Of a DNA stretch of 64,000 nucleotides, positions 38,401 through 53,400 are shown piece by piece. The translations under genes were made by a program, and so were the position numbers. The stretch is taken from the NCBI GenBank assembly GCA_020284085.1, contig JACEVL010005024.1, positions 1,232,001 through 1,296,000 on the forward strand, in the 5' to 3' direction. Each line of letters begins with the position of its first letter. The first letter of the stretch is position 1. Below the pieces are notes generated by a model. That model was given only the letters and a program-made list of their open reading frames with translations. It searched no databases and was not told the DNA's origin. The stretch is from Aporrectodea caliginosa (Eukaryota > Annelida > Clitellata > Crassiclitellata > Lumbricidae).

Positions 38401-41400
38401 CTTAACACTCGGAGAGGGCGTATGTGTTTGGCCTTTTTTTGGTCACAGAATTCTGTTCTCTTTGGACTTTGACGTAAACCCTTTGAACAGATTCCTGTAT
38501 ACACTGAAGTTATTCAAAGCTCTAACAGAGCTAGTCTAATAAAAGCCACAATCTCTAGCAGAACAACTGAAGATTTACTTTTGCTATACACCCAAGCTTT
38601 ATTACTTTTAAAGTTTTAATGTAGGTCATAGGCTCATAGCAACACAGTTTTGAGTGCAGTTAGGGATATGAAGTCTGAAATGAATTTTAGAACATGGCCG
38701 TATTATAGTATGATATTTCATTAACTTGTCAGTTGTCATGTCATGTGTTCCTATGGATGGTATTACAGCTTGGTTCTAGCCTACTATGTAAATATTCAGT
38801 TTGACTGCATCATTACTGAGTGAAAACATTTGGCTGAATTATCTTTCTATAGCGATAACAGATGAATTTTCTAAGAGCAGAGCAATCTGCGTTATTCTGT
38901 ATTTGGTTAATATTACTTTACATTTTCCCCATTCTGTCATCTCATGATTTCTCATGATTACCTCATGTGTTATCTTTATTTACCCATTTCTATTATCCAT
39001 TTATTTATCAGATTTCATGCCTTTTCTAACCATTCATCATCCCATTATGAATAACTTAATGAGGAAAACATTGTAACAAGAATGCTTTATGATGTTTAAT
39101 TTCATGTAAACCAAAGTGCGGTTATGCAGAACTTTGGATAAATAAAGAATATACTTACTTACTTACTTTACTTTTCCAGATATTATGCCGTATCTTTCCT
39201 ACTCATTCTATCATCCCATTACTTTTCCAGATTTATACCCATTTACCTTCCTATCCATGTTATCATCGCATTGCTTTTCTTGGTATCATTGCTTGCCTTT
39301 TTATCCATCTAGTTTAACTTACGGAAATCTTGTAATCTTGTTTGAGCCACAGGCTAAAAAGTCAAATCTTGCGACGACTAATTCGATCACTTACAATCAT
39401 AGTTGTAAAAAACGGTTTTTTCGTTTTTTATTTTTTTCCAAAAACGTCGGTTTTTTCGTTTTTTATTTCTTGTCTCGTTTTTTTCCGTTTTTTATTTTTT
39501 TTATTCAACTTTATTTATTTATTAGCTGTCTGTTATTATTTTTAAATTTAATTTTTGTCTGATATCCCTTACGTGATCTCCGTCCTTTCAAGGATTCATC
39601 TAATTTACGTAACAATTTAGTGTCATCAGTTGAAATAAACAGCACTGTACAGGAAATAAAATTTATAACAGTTATTTGAATTTCTAAGTTATTCAAAATG
39701 TGATGTAGAAAAGTCAAATTATTTTCTTGACCGTTTTTTTCTCGTTTTTTTCCGTTTTTTATTTTTTCCAATAAAACGACGTTTTTTTCCGTTTTTTATT
39801 TTGATTTTACCGTTTTTAACAACTATGCTTACAATCATTCAATCGTCCTGAAACTTGGCAGATAGACTCGCCCTCGCAGACACTTCATTCTATAAAAATT
39901 TCAGCTCCCCAAAAAGGCTAGTTTATAGAATCGGGGACTCAACTTTTCGAATCGGGATCCCCTTTTCCCATACGCAGCGTTGTCATTGGCCAGCGTTGTC
40001 ATTGGCCGCAACAAAAACGGGCGCGGTGCCTGATTAAACGCACGCTATGTCGTAAAATGAACGCGGACTATATATTTGTAGAGGTAACTGCTTCGTAAGA
40101 CGCATTATAGGATACTAGATGGATATAGTAAAAAACTTTGTTTTTACGGGCTGTATTTTATTTCCTGAATCTGTGGTCCTGTCATCAACAGTGTGGTTTG
40201 GTTGCCAATATGTGCTGTGACATAAACATCTGATGCACTCAGAATGCATCTTATGCAGTAATCCAGATGTTGTGCCCATCGGTACATAGGTGGGTTTAAT
40301 CACTCTAAGCTTGGGAAAAGAAAATGTGGACCTTCCACTCCACGTAACCAACTAAATTTTACCCATACTTTTACTTCTTTCATCTAAGCCATGTACACAT
40401 ACTTTGTCCTATTTGTAGTAGCAAATATCTGGCACATGGCTGCTGATGTTAATTGCTTCATCTTTTAACGGTTGTACGCTATGCTGCTTACTTATGTTGT
40501 CGTTACGAGTGATCGGACTGGATAGTTTTGCTCCGGTATTGCAAATTCCTTTTGAAAGGTAGCACAATCAATTGGAGTGTTGTGTAGCATCTCTTCTATT
40601 TGATTCACGTGGTGCACTTAATAATCGGAGCATCTGTCTAACTCTTTCAAAAGCTGAGCTTGTAATACAAGTCCAGGTTTTGAAATCCATCGTTTGATTC
40701 TAGAGTTTCTGGTCAGAATTTGAATCCAAAACACTTGATTTACGAAACTGTTTTAAAGAGAAGTTTATTCGTTTGAATTCTACTGTCTTGTTTCTGATTG
40801 AGCTCAAATATCATTCAAGCTGAAACCACACTTGAGGCTGAATGATTGATTACCTTAACTTACCCTACAGTCCCTTTTCCTTATACTGACTTGTATACGA
40901 TGGCCTAGTGGTTAGTGTGAAGGACTGTTTATCCAGAGTTTGGGATTCAAATCCTCACTGGGGCAGAAGGATGTGTCGGGAGTGTTTCTCCGCTTCTGCC
41001 CACCTGAATAAGCTCGGTTATAAAATGAGCGCACTGACGATAGGAAGATGAGGCTGCAAAGGAGAGGACCACCCTTACCCGAGGCTACATAAAATGAAGT
41101 TGCTAACACTTAAAACCATGGCTGTCTCTTGAGATTAGCTTAAAGGACTGCTGCTGTAATTGTTATGACAGCTATTTCTATAACATCATCAGTAGCAAAC
41201 CATTTGTTCTTTTCTGTTCTACCCTGCTGTCTCAATGCCTTATAAGTAAGTAAGTATATTCTTTATTTACCAATTGGTAATCACACTTTGTGTACAAACA
41301 TCTAATAAACACAGCAGAAAAGTATATAACATCCTAACAATGAGGGTTTTGTGCATCAGGCTGTGGCCTGGGGTATTAATGCGGTCATGGACACAGAAGT

Positions 41401-44400
41401 GGAGGGAGTAGCGGATGAGTTGGTTGGAGGTAGTAGTTGGTGCAGGACGTGGTCTGGGTCCATCGGGACAGCCCAAAGAAGCAAGTGTTTGTGTTGTCCC
41501 AGAGTTGTTCAAATGTTGGGGAATACTCTGGGAGGTAATGAAGGCGTATCAGTATAAGTATCATCCTTGTATCATCGCTGGGAGTCGGTTCCTCGCTTGA
41601 TGCCAGGTAAAGCCCCACCAGGCGGGAGGCATGCAGCATCCTGGTCATGTGCCACAAGGATATGTTAGGCATCGAAGGGTGACATGCCTCACTATGGATG
41701 TGATCCATATAAGAATTGATATATGAGAATCGAAATTAAAAGAGCCCGATAGAGTAACTCCCAATATTAATGTCAGATTGATGACCGTGGTTAGACCAGG
41801 TACGACGCCTGGTATGATAACGTGGCAAAGTCTCATTTTGGGCCAATAGATTATATACTCACACGACTCTTTTTGTGATTTAGGTTTAAGATGCATGTGG
41901 TAGCCCATCGGGAGACATGGGATAAATAAGTAACTGTCAGTGGCGTATTTAATTATTAACTTATTGCTGGGTTCATTCGGTCTGAGTTTAGTTATTATGA
42001 CCAGAAAGTTTACAAGGGTCCTGGCCAGAGCCCTGTACCATGCTGTACCATGATGGAATTAATGCCTATTAAGGTAGAAACAGTATCACGGAATTTGGTA
42101 CAATGCTGCCCAAGGGCAATAATCCAATTAGCCTAAGTGCTGACCAATCAGTGACTCAAATTAAACAAAACACAAATTAAATGAAAATACACAAAGACTT
42201 GCCGCCCACGCTGGCACCCATTCCACGTATCTGGGGATGGGTATTGACTAATTAAGAAGTAGGACTGTATCATACTCAACTTGGTTTAAATATTTGTACG
42301 TTTTACACAAGATATAATATGTCTGAGAGTATTTAATGGATATAGTGTCTCATGCAGTCATATTGCATTGTACCTAACAACCTCTGTCTCCTTTCTAAAG
42401 TATGTCTTAAAATATTCGAACTGTCTGTTTAAACTTGGCATCTTTGCCGGAGAGAAGTGGGGAAGGGCTATGACCCCACACTGATTACTTTATGACATCT
42501 ATGTAAGAAATTATTATAATTATGTGGTCAATCATTCATGTGCCCATGAGCTTGCAATCCTGAAGGGTGTGGTCCTGTTGTTATAAGATGCTGGAATAAA
42601 TGTTTTTTTATTTATTGGATGGTTTTCTTTTACTGCTGTACTAGTTGAGCCTGGCAGATAAATTCTCTTTTTACCCAGACTTGAAATCAATTTGATCAAG
42701 TTCTTTGTTTCAGACATATGTTATGAATTTGACCTAAGAGAAATTAATTCAGTCTGATTTGCATGCACATTCTTCTTTATAGTGGCAGTTGACTGCAAAA
42801 AAATCTTTGTACACAAAGTATTCAAAATTGCTCTTCACCAATGTCAAGGCAACATTTTAGCACAACTAATAAAGTAATAAACTACCTTGAGTAGTTGAAA
42901 AGTGGGTTTTAAGCGTGTCAAGTACCACTTTCATGATGTAAACGTGTCACCATTGACGATTTAAATTGTTGTTTTGCAATGTCTGCATGCTTAGATCTTC
43001 TTCCACTCAATTTTCTTGGCTTTAGGTGACTGAGTTGTACACACAGAACTACAATTTCCTAAAGAAAAATGAAGTTCGACCTTTGGTTCATTTTCAATTC
43101 TTGTTGGTACACAGGCACTCAATATGGTAGATATATAGATGTATGAAACAGGCATAAGGCACCATAGAAGCTAGGGAAATTGACTGCATGATAATATTAA
43201 GTTAGATGTAGAAGTAGGTCACAGATGTTAGTCAAGGAAACTAGAAGTGTCAACTTTGAGCAGTTCCAGAAGGGAGTGGGCTACTGACTGACATCTATGA
43301 ATATGAGTAAAATAAGGGATATGGTGTAGGATTCCAGGCGATGACCTAAATAATGGAATCACATGGGAAATCTCACTCAGCAGACATGGTTATTAGGTAA
43401 GGAAGGTGAAACAGTCGATGACGCATACTGATTTTTGATTACTGATGCACATACAAAAAGGGTAGGGTTACACTGATGGTTACAGGCACTTGGACACTTA
43501 CAGAGATGGATAGACAAGCACATAAGACCCGAGTTAGGTGGTCAGGCGAGGACAGAGTTTTAGATTAAAAAAACTAAAATTAACATTGCATTGTATGGGA
43601 GAAATTCCTCAAACGTTGGTAGAGAGGCAGACAGACAATGACACATAGAATGAAACATGGAGACAGTGACAGAGGACCATAAGAACAGACACATAAATGT
43701 ACTGAGTTGTAGACATATAGACACACATGCTAGCTAGGGAAATTATTTAGGGGCATCGATATAACGACTAAAAATAATGTTATACAGAAATGTAGAATAA
43801 TTAGATAGAAAGACTACAATGGGCTGAAGGGAAATGAGCCGGTTGGCTGACAGTAGCGGAGACTGGAGACCCTAGTGGTATCTTGGAGACCTGTTTATAG
43901 AAGGAGCTTGAGGTATAAGCAGGGGCGTTGCCAGCAAAAGATTTCGGAGGGGTTTTAAGTTTTCGGGGGTTTTCCATTGGAAATGGTCGTATTTTGTGCA
44001 GTTTTAGTTTTTAATAACACTGTAATGCATTTGTTTCGGGGGTTTGAACCTGTAAAACCACCCCTAAATACACCCATGGGTATAAGATATGTGAAGCAAA
44101 GTGTCTGGCTGTCGTTGTGCACATGCTGGATTGAAGGCAACTTTGATATAGAGAACAGACATTAGAGATTCTTTTGCTTTGATTCACTCTGTGTTTCATT
44201 TCATATAATATATGATAATAACTGCTTCGAGTGGCTCTTTATCTTATTGGCCAGTTCCCCAGACGTCCTGTAGATGGATGGGTAGACAGATAGATAGAAA
44301 GTAAGTAAGTAAGTAAGTATATTCTTTATTTATCCAACTGCATGACCCCACTTTGGTTTACATGAAATTAACTATTATAAAGCATTCTTGTTAAAAACGT

Positions 44401-47400
44401 TTTTCTCATTAAGTTATCAGCCTGTGGGACAATTCGGTCATGCGGTCTGGGACGCAGGGAATAGGGGAGTGCCTTTACAGGAGGGAGGAGTGGGTTCAGA
44501 ACATGGCCCGGTAGATGGAGAGACAGACAAACAGGCAGATACACAGATTGTTGTTATTAATTGTTCTTGTTTAATTAGTAGCTTCTCTAGCATTGGTGTG
44601 TAATGCACAGGGCTCACCAAATCAAGCCACAATCAGATCAATATATCCAGAAGATTAGATTAGAAGATAGATAGCTGAATAGATAGATACATCTATAGCA
44701 GTATGTGTGTGTGTACTGCATGACCTGCTCCCACCGATTAAGGCCTCTGCCTACCACCTGCGTCCATGGGCTCATGACAACATCAGCCCTCTGCAAACCT
44801 TCGTCCCTTAAGGGTCTCTTTCCCATTGCTTTCTGTTAATGTATGTTTTGTTCTTGAATGTTATGTCATCTTGTGATATGTGAAGCAATCAAATTTGTGG
44901 TTATGGTTATACATGCATAGATACATATTTACATGTATACATACATACATGAGATAAGATAAGTATATTCTTTAATCAACCAATTGATATCGGCATTTTA
45001 GTGTACTAACACCATAGTCATACATCATACATAGAGCTACTCATGACCCCAATCAGTCTAGATCCCATATATCATTCTGGTGATGTAAGTTTTTCTCATC
45101 AGGCTGTCAGCAGGGGGATGATGTCGTCATGAGCCCTTGTCATGAGCCCTTGAACGCAGGCAGTAGGTAGAGGCTTTAATCCCTGGAAGCAGTCGTGCAG
45201 TACGTGGCCGCTATCGGCCAGGACTGCTGAGAAGAGGCATGGTACCACAAATACATACATGCATAGACGTTATTTAATATTTATAATAATTTTGAAAAAT
45301 TATTCCTTAATACATGTAATACCGCACATACATACATACATAAATTTGCACTGCTACCGTCTCTTTGATATTCTAAAATGCTACTGACCCATTCTCTATG
45401 ATTTACCAGATACTGTACATCCGGTGTCCTTCCCTCGTGCCTTTGTCTTGAATCATCACTTTGCTACTAACCCAACTATTAACCATAATAACCTTATAAT
45501 TTATTAGTACTCTATCACTTCCTATAATAATAACCAGCCATGTGTTGGCCTTTAGATCAGAACTGAATTCTTGTGTATTTAAGATCAGATTTCAACCATA
45601 TGTTGTTTCGCTGTCTCAGTGAATTGCCCTTCTGGGTTTCTTCATGACTTGCCCTCGATTTTGCCATTTGTGCATGTATTGAAAGGTCCTGGAACGCCGC
45701 TCCGGACCGCTTCGGCTGAAAAAAAGCACTGAGAAGTAGTATAGAAGTAGTTTAGAGGTAGTAATTTGAATGAACACTGACAGTATCGTAATACTTAAAC
45801 TGTTTATTGATTTTGATGGATTTAGGATGCGTTGTACAAATCACTGATGGAGATGACAGTGAAGAAGCAAGATGAGATAAAGCTACTGATTGCGGAAACG
45901 ATTACTAGCTGTCATGACAATCTTGTGGAAAAGGCTGCAGACTATCAATTCAAAGGTTGCTAAAAATATTTAATCTTGTGTGGATTAATGTTAAAAGTCT
46001 TCAATCAGCATGCCCTAGGATGACCTACTTCTCATAATTATTTATATACCTACTTGCTTCAGAGCACAGATGAAGTATATAGAAATTCTAGAGCAGTGGT
46101 TTTCAAACTTTATTTTTATTGTGCGACCAGGTAAAGAAATCGAATGTTGGTGTACCACCAGCAAACTCAGATCAAAAATACGAGCGCGTAGACCAATAAT
46201 TATGAAAATGTATACCATGTTTATTAGGAGAGGCCTAATTTACTATATGGCCATTTAAGAGAAGCCTAGTAACCATGGTTACTAAGAAAGCCTAATTTGA
46301 TCATGGCGAAGTACTAAGAGAAACTTATTTTTATTATGGAACTTACTAAAAAGTGACTGGTTTGCAATCTTTAGTAAGGTATGCCTCTTTGTGATGCTCG
46401 ATGTTCTGTTGCAGATGTTACGGTTCCAGAATCAGGTGAAATCACGTCTATCAAAGATCTCAAGTTGTGTACGGCGCAAATTCAAGACCTTGTACTTCTA
46501 AACCTAAACAAGGCCATTGCTGGCAGGCTGGTTGGTTCTGTGGACGTCCTGCGCGAAAGCTACACAGGTATGAGGCACAGTGGTGAATTGGTTAATTAAG
46601 GTTGTGGCTCGTCTGTGCATGGGTAATAGGTTCAGCGTATGTCCGGGAACAACTTTTATATCTAGTTTCTTAAATTGCCAGCCTAATTACTTTTCCAGGT
46701 TACTTCACATTACCTTAGAAATGGGCATGTACTTAAGTTAAGTACTGCTAAGAATTTTTGGTGAGCTTGGGACATTTTTATTGGGTTTATTACTTATCAG
46801 TCTTGCTGTACATATAGTAGCAGCTAGATGGGCCATACTGGGCATTTCCTTAGTGGAATTGTAGTACACTTATGATTACACAAGAAGTGCATAAAGAAAG
46901 GCAGTGTTGCCTGGTTGCAGTGTACTTTGTGAAATTGATGTATTGAAGCTCTTGTAGAAAGACTATGCTTGTAGTGGAAATGGAGAGTTCTGTCTGCAAT
47001 GTTTTACTAAAATACAGAGCACCCACAGGAAGGTGAAACTCCTTTGTTTCTTATTATGGGACTGAATTTAGCATTAGCCAGGTACTAACCTACTGGGTCA
47101 TTGTTTGTGTTTGTAGGTGTTCTGACGAGATGCCTGGCATCACTCGAGCAAATGGATGATGGCGCTGAACAACCAACGAAAACATCCTTAGCCCTAAGAG
47201 ATGTCAGTTTAGTCGTGCATTATGATAATAAGTAAAAATTATGTTAATAATATAATGATATTTATGATAATGCTGACTAATAATATTGTGTAGGATGGTG
47301 AAAAATTTAACGTCTATGTTAGATACTTGTGACTGCTACCAGTTCCAGTTGTCACAATCAATCAATGGTCGCTTGGCTGTTTATCTTACAGATTAAACAT

Positions 47401-50400
47401 CCGACTGATTAAGTTGGTGTTAATGATAATAACAGCGATTTAACAATAATTCCAGGGGAGTTGTCCGTGTGTGAAAATATTAATTATCAAGACATAATGC
47501 AGACGAAAGATGTAACTTAGCCTCACAAAGTGGTGCTGACCAATCCCCTCTTCCAGTGTCAACTACAACAAATTTGTAGCAATAAAAACTTAAACAAAAC
47601 GAAAATAGATAAAACAAAAACTGAAACGATATATAGCCAAAGCAAAACTAAATTTTTTAAATGTAATAGAATTCTTCCAATTTTTTGCTTGTAAGTTTTC
47701 CTTACTTACTTAATTCACCATTTGTATTGTACTGCCTTGTGCATAATGTGCAAACGAGAGCGAGATGTTATTACTTCCGGTTTTTGCTTATCTCCATACT
47801 GCCAATCATTCATCTATTGTCACTTTTAAAAAGCTCCAGAAACTGAAACTAATATTCAGAAGCAATAAGAACTAAAACTGAAACTAAGAATTAAGACGAA
47901 CACATCATAACTAAAACTGAAACTAAAAGACCTGTTAGCATGCTGTCGTTGGGGACAGGCCATCTGACACAGTGTGTAAACCGCACCACATTTAAAACAG
48001 ACTGAAGCAGACCTAACCTACAGTCTAACTAAATTCATACATACGTCCATCCGACCGTTAATCAGTCCAACTGTCCATCCGTCCAACCGTCAGTCTATCC
48101 AGCCATCCATCCAACCCAACTGTCAGTCTGTTCATCTGACCACATGTCTGTGCATTCTATTGTAAAAGCCAATATTTAATGCTACGCTGCAGTTCGTGTA
48201 TACTCTGTAGTGCTTTTACTGATGTGGTGTGTTAAGTTAATAGGTTTGCTGGTCATAAGAGCACTTCACGTTAAGCAGAGCAGTGCATTGTCTGGAGCGC
48301 TTTAACGAGCCCACACTGTAGCACCTTTTTAACACCAGTCAGGACTGCACCCATGGCTAACTGAGTGAACTACTATGTTTAGTATTATTATATACAAGAA
48401 TGACACTAATTGTACTCTATGCTAGTAACACCTGTGATAATCAAATTGTTATTGTTAATTCGCAATGAAATTGATATTTTGGTATGTACTTGCTTCAATT
48501 GCTGCTCTTCATTGACTTTGATCAGATATGCCCTCGGATATACGGCATGCACTGGGTTTGCTTAACAGTTGACTGATAACGTAGTATATTTACAGTAATG
48601 GTTTAGAGTTTCAGGAATTAGTAATGTTGTTGTTAGTAATGAGTGCTGAAAATACAATGGGTTTTAACACTATGAAGATGTATTTTAGATCTTGAATGCA
48701 GCTTACCACGTAGAAATCCCACTGGGTGCCAGTGCGTCCTTCATGAAGACTCTGATTGAAAAAATGAAACAGGTATCCTGCACTATCTTTTTATCTTCTA
48801 TTTATTTATTTTGCCTAACATGTTCAAAGGTCATTCGGTCCACGGAACTTGGCCTTAATTTAATTTGTTTTCTTCCAGCTCTTTATCTTAATTACGAGCA
48901 ACATTCCTTGCATTCAACCACAGTGTTGCAACTATTTCTACACCACTGCTTTATGTTTTAAAAATAGTAATAGGCAGCTGCGATATTCAGAAGTTTTTAA
49001 CATTTTTTACCCATTCTTATTTGTCATCCAGCCACGACACCCCAGAGCAGGTTCACGGCACCTTTGGCGTGGCATCCAGGATGGGAGACACTAGATTTAG
49101 CAATCAGCAGCAGTTGAGCAGTTCACTACAATTAACTGGAGAAATGTAAAAACTAACAGTAATGAAACCAGCTTCAGTTTGAGAGGGCCAGGTGTTTCAC
49201 ACGCTGCAATCACATGATACTGGTTACATTTACATACAGCTTATAATTGTCACGACTGTGTGATGTCATGCAACGCGGCAGACAACCCTCAGGCAGGTGG
49301 TAGTAAGTAAAAACTGATGATCTGACTGATTCTTACACTGTTTCTCTATTGCACTAAGTCACCTCGTACCTTATAAGCACATTTTGCTCCTGTCCTGCTG
49401 CTGATGTCTTTGTCAAAAATCGAAACTCGGAGACCACAATTAAAACCAGCAAAATGTTAAGTGAACAAAGTCAGTAGCAGTCAGTTGCTTATTGACTGGT
49501 TTCAACTTGAAGGCTTTGCGGCGGTGGACTGCGACGGCTGTGAGGATTACTACAATAGCATCATTCAGCTTTTAGAACTATAGCATTATGTAGACTTGAG
49601 TGACTTAAATGGGTTCTTAGAAGGCAGATACAAGGTAATCTGAGGATCTGGTGTTGTTTCAGCTAATGCATGTCGTGCTGTGGCGACCACCGCCTTGTGT
49701 CAACGGAGAGTGGAAGAGAAAGATTGCCACGAACATGCTTGCCACTGTCAGTGATGCAAGATGTCAGAGGTTAGCACTTCTGTCAGTTGAATTGCAGACA
49801 CTGTCAGTTTCATGAAAGGTTAAAGTTATTTGTTTATTCAGGGCATTTGTACAATGTTGCCTCTTGAGGAAGGGCTCCCTGCCCCAGCAACTGGGAAGAG
49901 CTTTCAAGTGTTGATATATGGCATGGTCAGGAAGTAGCTGGTTCCTTGCATCACTTTGTTTAAAGGGTGCTTCATTGGACCTGTTGTCTTGAGCTGTCTC
50001 AATGATGTGAGAAAGGGAAATGAGTACTCCCATATGTTCCAATTCGAAATAGGGAAGAATTTACATATATATTAGCCTAAATACGTTTCACTCAAGCCGA
50101 CTATCGATGAAGAACCTTGTAACTAGCTGCGTTATGACAGCTAGAGTTGATCAATAAACGAAAATACAATACAATATTTAATCCTTTTCTACATAACTGT
50201 ATTTTTCCTGTAAATAGGGCTTTCCTCTTAGGTATAGACATGACAACAATGGTAGTTTACCATTGTAATTACTGTTCCTGTGATTGCTAAAACCCCAAGT
50301 TTCAGTATATACTGGTGGGATTAAGATCTCAGACCACTCTGATGGCGTGGTAGTGCTGTACCACTTGGCTGCTATCAATCTGCCTAAGCTAGTTCTCTTA

Positions 50401-53400
50401 GTTGAAATATTAATGATTTGCAGTGGTATTGAAGAATTATTGCTATGCAATCGGAATATTACAATTGTGCCATTTAGAATGTTTATTGCCTTAGTGCCAC
50501 CTGCACGACGTGCACGTTGCGCCAAGCATAGTGCAAAAATTGTCACACATCAGTTGCAATGCTGTAGCCAAGTCTGCAGTTGATTGTATGTGTGACACTA
50601 CATTAGATTAGTGCAATGGTCTAGCCTACTCATCGTGGTTTACTATGGTTTAACACTAATAGTATACTACACTGGACCATTTGTGTCTGTAGTGACCAGC
50701 AGAAAATTAGTCATGAATGGCCAGCGTGAAGGGCTCAGTTGCAGCTTTGTAGAATTCGAGGATAGCTACGTTTCAGCACTAATGAGACGTCTTTCAAGAC
50801 ACTACAATGGTACTCATATATCCCTGGCAGCTAGCCCACTGAGGCCCATAAGGTACTCATATTTTCCATTTGGGGCCCATACAGGACCCTGATGGGTTCC
50901 ATCGAATGTTCATGGGCATACTGGCAAAACAACATGGTACGTTTTCGGTCAGGGTCTTAATCTGGCAGTTTAATAGATCTGGGAAATGGTTGTAGGCTGG
51001 CGAAGAGCATCTGCACGCAGATCAGAGACCGCCTGCGAGGGTCGCACAACCGGTTTGAGATGTTACTGAAGCAGCTGGAGATGAGGACGGATGCTCGGCT
51101 GGAGAAGACCGAGGCTCAGCGACTTAAAGTGCGCAGGGACTACGCACCACGTGTGGCACGGCTCAGCCTTGAAAGCCGATCCCTCAAGGACTTCATTCTC
51201 TATGGTTGGATGTCATCTGTTGATTCTTTCTTCATAAAATTCTCTGTTCTCATTCTTGCTTGACCTAGCTTATTGTTATTAACACTTCTATTTCTCTCCA
51301 TCAGTATTTGCCTTATGATTTATTTTCACTCATTTCTTACTTTTCAATCCATCAATCTTTTTCTTAACGTGATTTATACATTTCTACTGACCAGCTTAAT
51401 CCTAACTAATCAGCGTTATTTGTTATCATCCTACCATCACCTTTGTTGATGATAATCCACTCTGGCAGGACTTTTTTAGTGGGTTGATCAGATAGTGAAA
51501 AGAGAACTGGCCACACTCCCTTTTATGCTAACATACTTTATTTTCATATGCTCACTATCAATTGCCTCCTATGTTATTACTCCACATCAGAAGATCATTT
51601 TGTTGCTATCACGGTATCACCTCAGTATCATCAATTCATGAATGTATCATCCTCTAACACAGTTACTTTCCTCTTTTATTCTCTCTCTCTCTCTCTCAAT
51701 TCCTTCCGTTCCTTCCAGAACATTAGGCGACAAGATTTCTCCATTCTTTTATTACTGGTTTAATTTTAATCCTCAGGCAAACCGAAGATGGGTCTGGAGA
51801 TTGGTCGAGGCCAATATGGCGTCGTGTTCTCCTGTGAGAGCTGGGGCAATTACGGTCCATGCGCCATAAAATCAGTCGTTCCACCTGACGACAAACACTG
51901 GAACGACTTAGCCACCGAGTTCCACTACACGAAGTAGGCTCTGATTTATCGTTTATTAACCACTTGTTAAGATGAAGAATGTTATGTATGCTGAAAGTGT
52001 GTGTTGAGGTTGAGTTAAGTGGAAAACAGGTTGTTGTGGAGATCTTGACAATTTTTTATACAATTTTAAGTGTTTGTTAGAGCGAGAGCAACCACTGCAC
52101 TTTTGTTATGAGATATGAATATTTGACAGTGGCTCTTAAGTTTTTTATGATGCAGAAACTCTCCACAGCATAGAAAAGAACAGCCTGTGCCTGTCAGCAA
52201 GATGGTTAATTGATCTCAGCTAGTCTTTATGCAAATTAAAATTGATCTGAATTGCAAGTAGACAGTTAGAAATGTGATTGCATGCCTTTTATTCCCACAG
52301 ATGTGTTTCCTTAACACTGCTTTACACATGTTTGTGTTAACATTAATACAGGAACCAATCAGCAGATGAGTAGATCAAATATTTGTAAATGTTATGCTGC
52401 AGCATTAGAGTCAATCAAACCAACCTGTAACTTGATTAGCAAAGCAGGAAGGCAACATGTCAATCAATGGATTGTTTGATTGATTGGTGCACTGTAGACA
52501 TGTGCCAGAGCACGAGAGGATTGTAGCACTGAGGGGATCCGTAATAGATTACACGTACAACAATGGATCTGGAGCCTCAGTCCTGCTGATCATGGATCGA
52601 CTCAAGTGGGATCTCTACGCAGCCATTGAACGCAAACTCCCTTGGCTTAGCAGGTAATTTGGGCAGCTGCAGCTATGAATGATGGCCTCAGCTAGTTTTA
52701 AGTGCATTTTTTGTGAACTTCAAGTAGCACCTTTCAATAAGATGGAGATTGAAAATTTTATAGACTATAAGTTGCTCCTTTCAGTAAGATGCAAATTTGC
52801 AAATTTTTTTAAGCAACGCATTTAGATGCATCCTTATCTGCTCTGATGTTTCATCAAGTTGGAACACCAATAACCAAAATCACCTATATAATTATAATTC
52901 TTACATACAGTATTACTTGGTAAAACTCTGTTGAAATAAGCTTGTTGCACTTTTTTTAGTATTATTGGTATTGATCTAATCCAATTGAACCAAATGTGCT
53001 ATAAGGCTATTACTGGGGCATTCCAGAATGTCTGAAAAAGTTAAATTAAGTGTGCTTCCAATAAGACGCATCCTCAGAAGTTCATGTAAAATATTATAGT
53101 CTGGCAAATAACGATAGTCACATGTACTGTTTATGTGTTTAATAATGTTAAAGATGTGCTGTTCAGCATGTTAAAATAATGTTTTATGGTAATCTGTATT
53201 AGTCTATGCTGTTTGAAGTAGCTGCTTTTGCTTTTATAAATTACTGTGCTGTTTTTATGGTTAGTTTGTGTACTAATTAGTGCCGTTTCAAGTAGCCACC
53301 TGTGCAATTGTAAACGATGTCTTGAGCTATTGCCCGTTTATAAATGGTAGTTCATGCTGTTTTAGACACTTCTGCTACTTTAATAGTAGCTTGTGCTATT

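Larger units (their letters stand above)
34462..45825 (+). other. DSTYK intron 4 (11.4 kb)
   Basis: Phase-0 intron from GTGAGA to GGATTTAG. Contents listed separately. Confidence 0.85.

Noticed and set aside
46090..46380. Complete hAT element beginning with a Charlie-like terminus
   Set aside because: No inverted right end or 8-bp duplication found; kept only as a low-confidence end fragment.
47161..47235. Reading DSTYK exon 7 through to a stop at 47233-47235 as a short isoform
   Set aside because: A usable donor at 47203 restores the phase required by exon 8 and the conserved sequence continues there.
50178..50583. Opposed frames of 122 and 99 codons in intron 9
   Set aside because: No domain; they lie in an intron with agreed splice sites on both sides and overlap each other.
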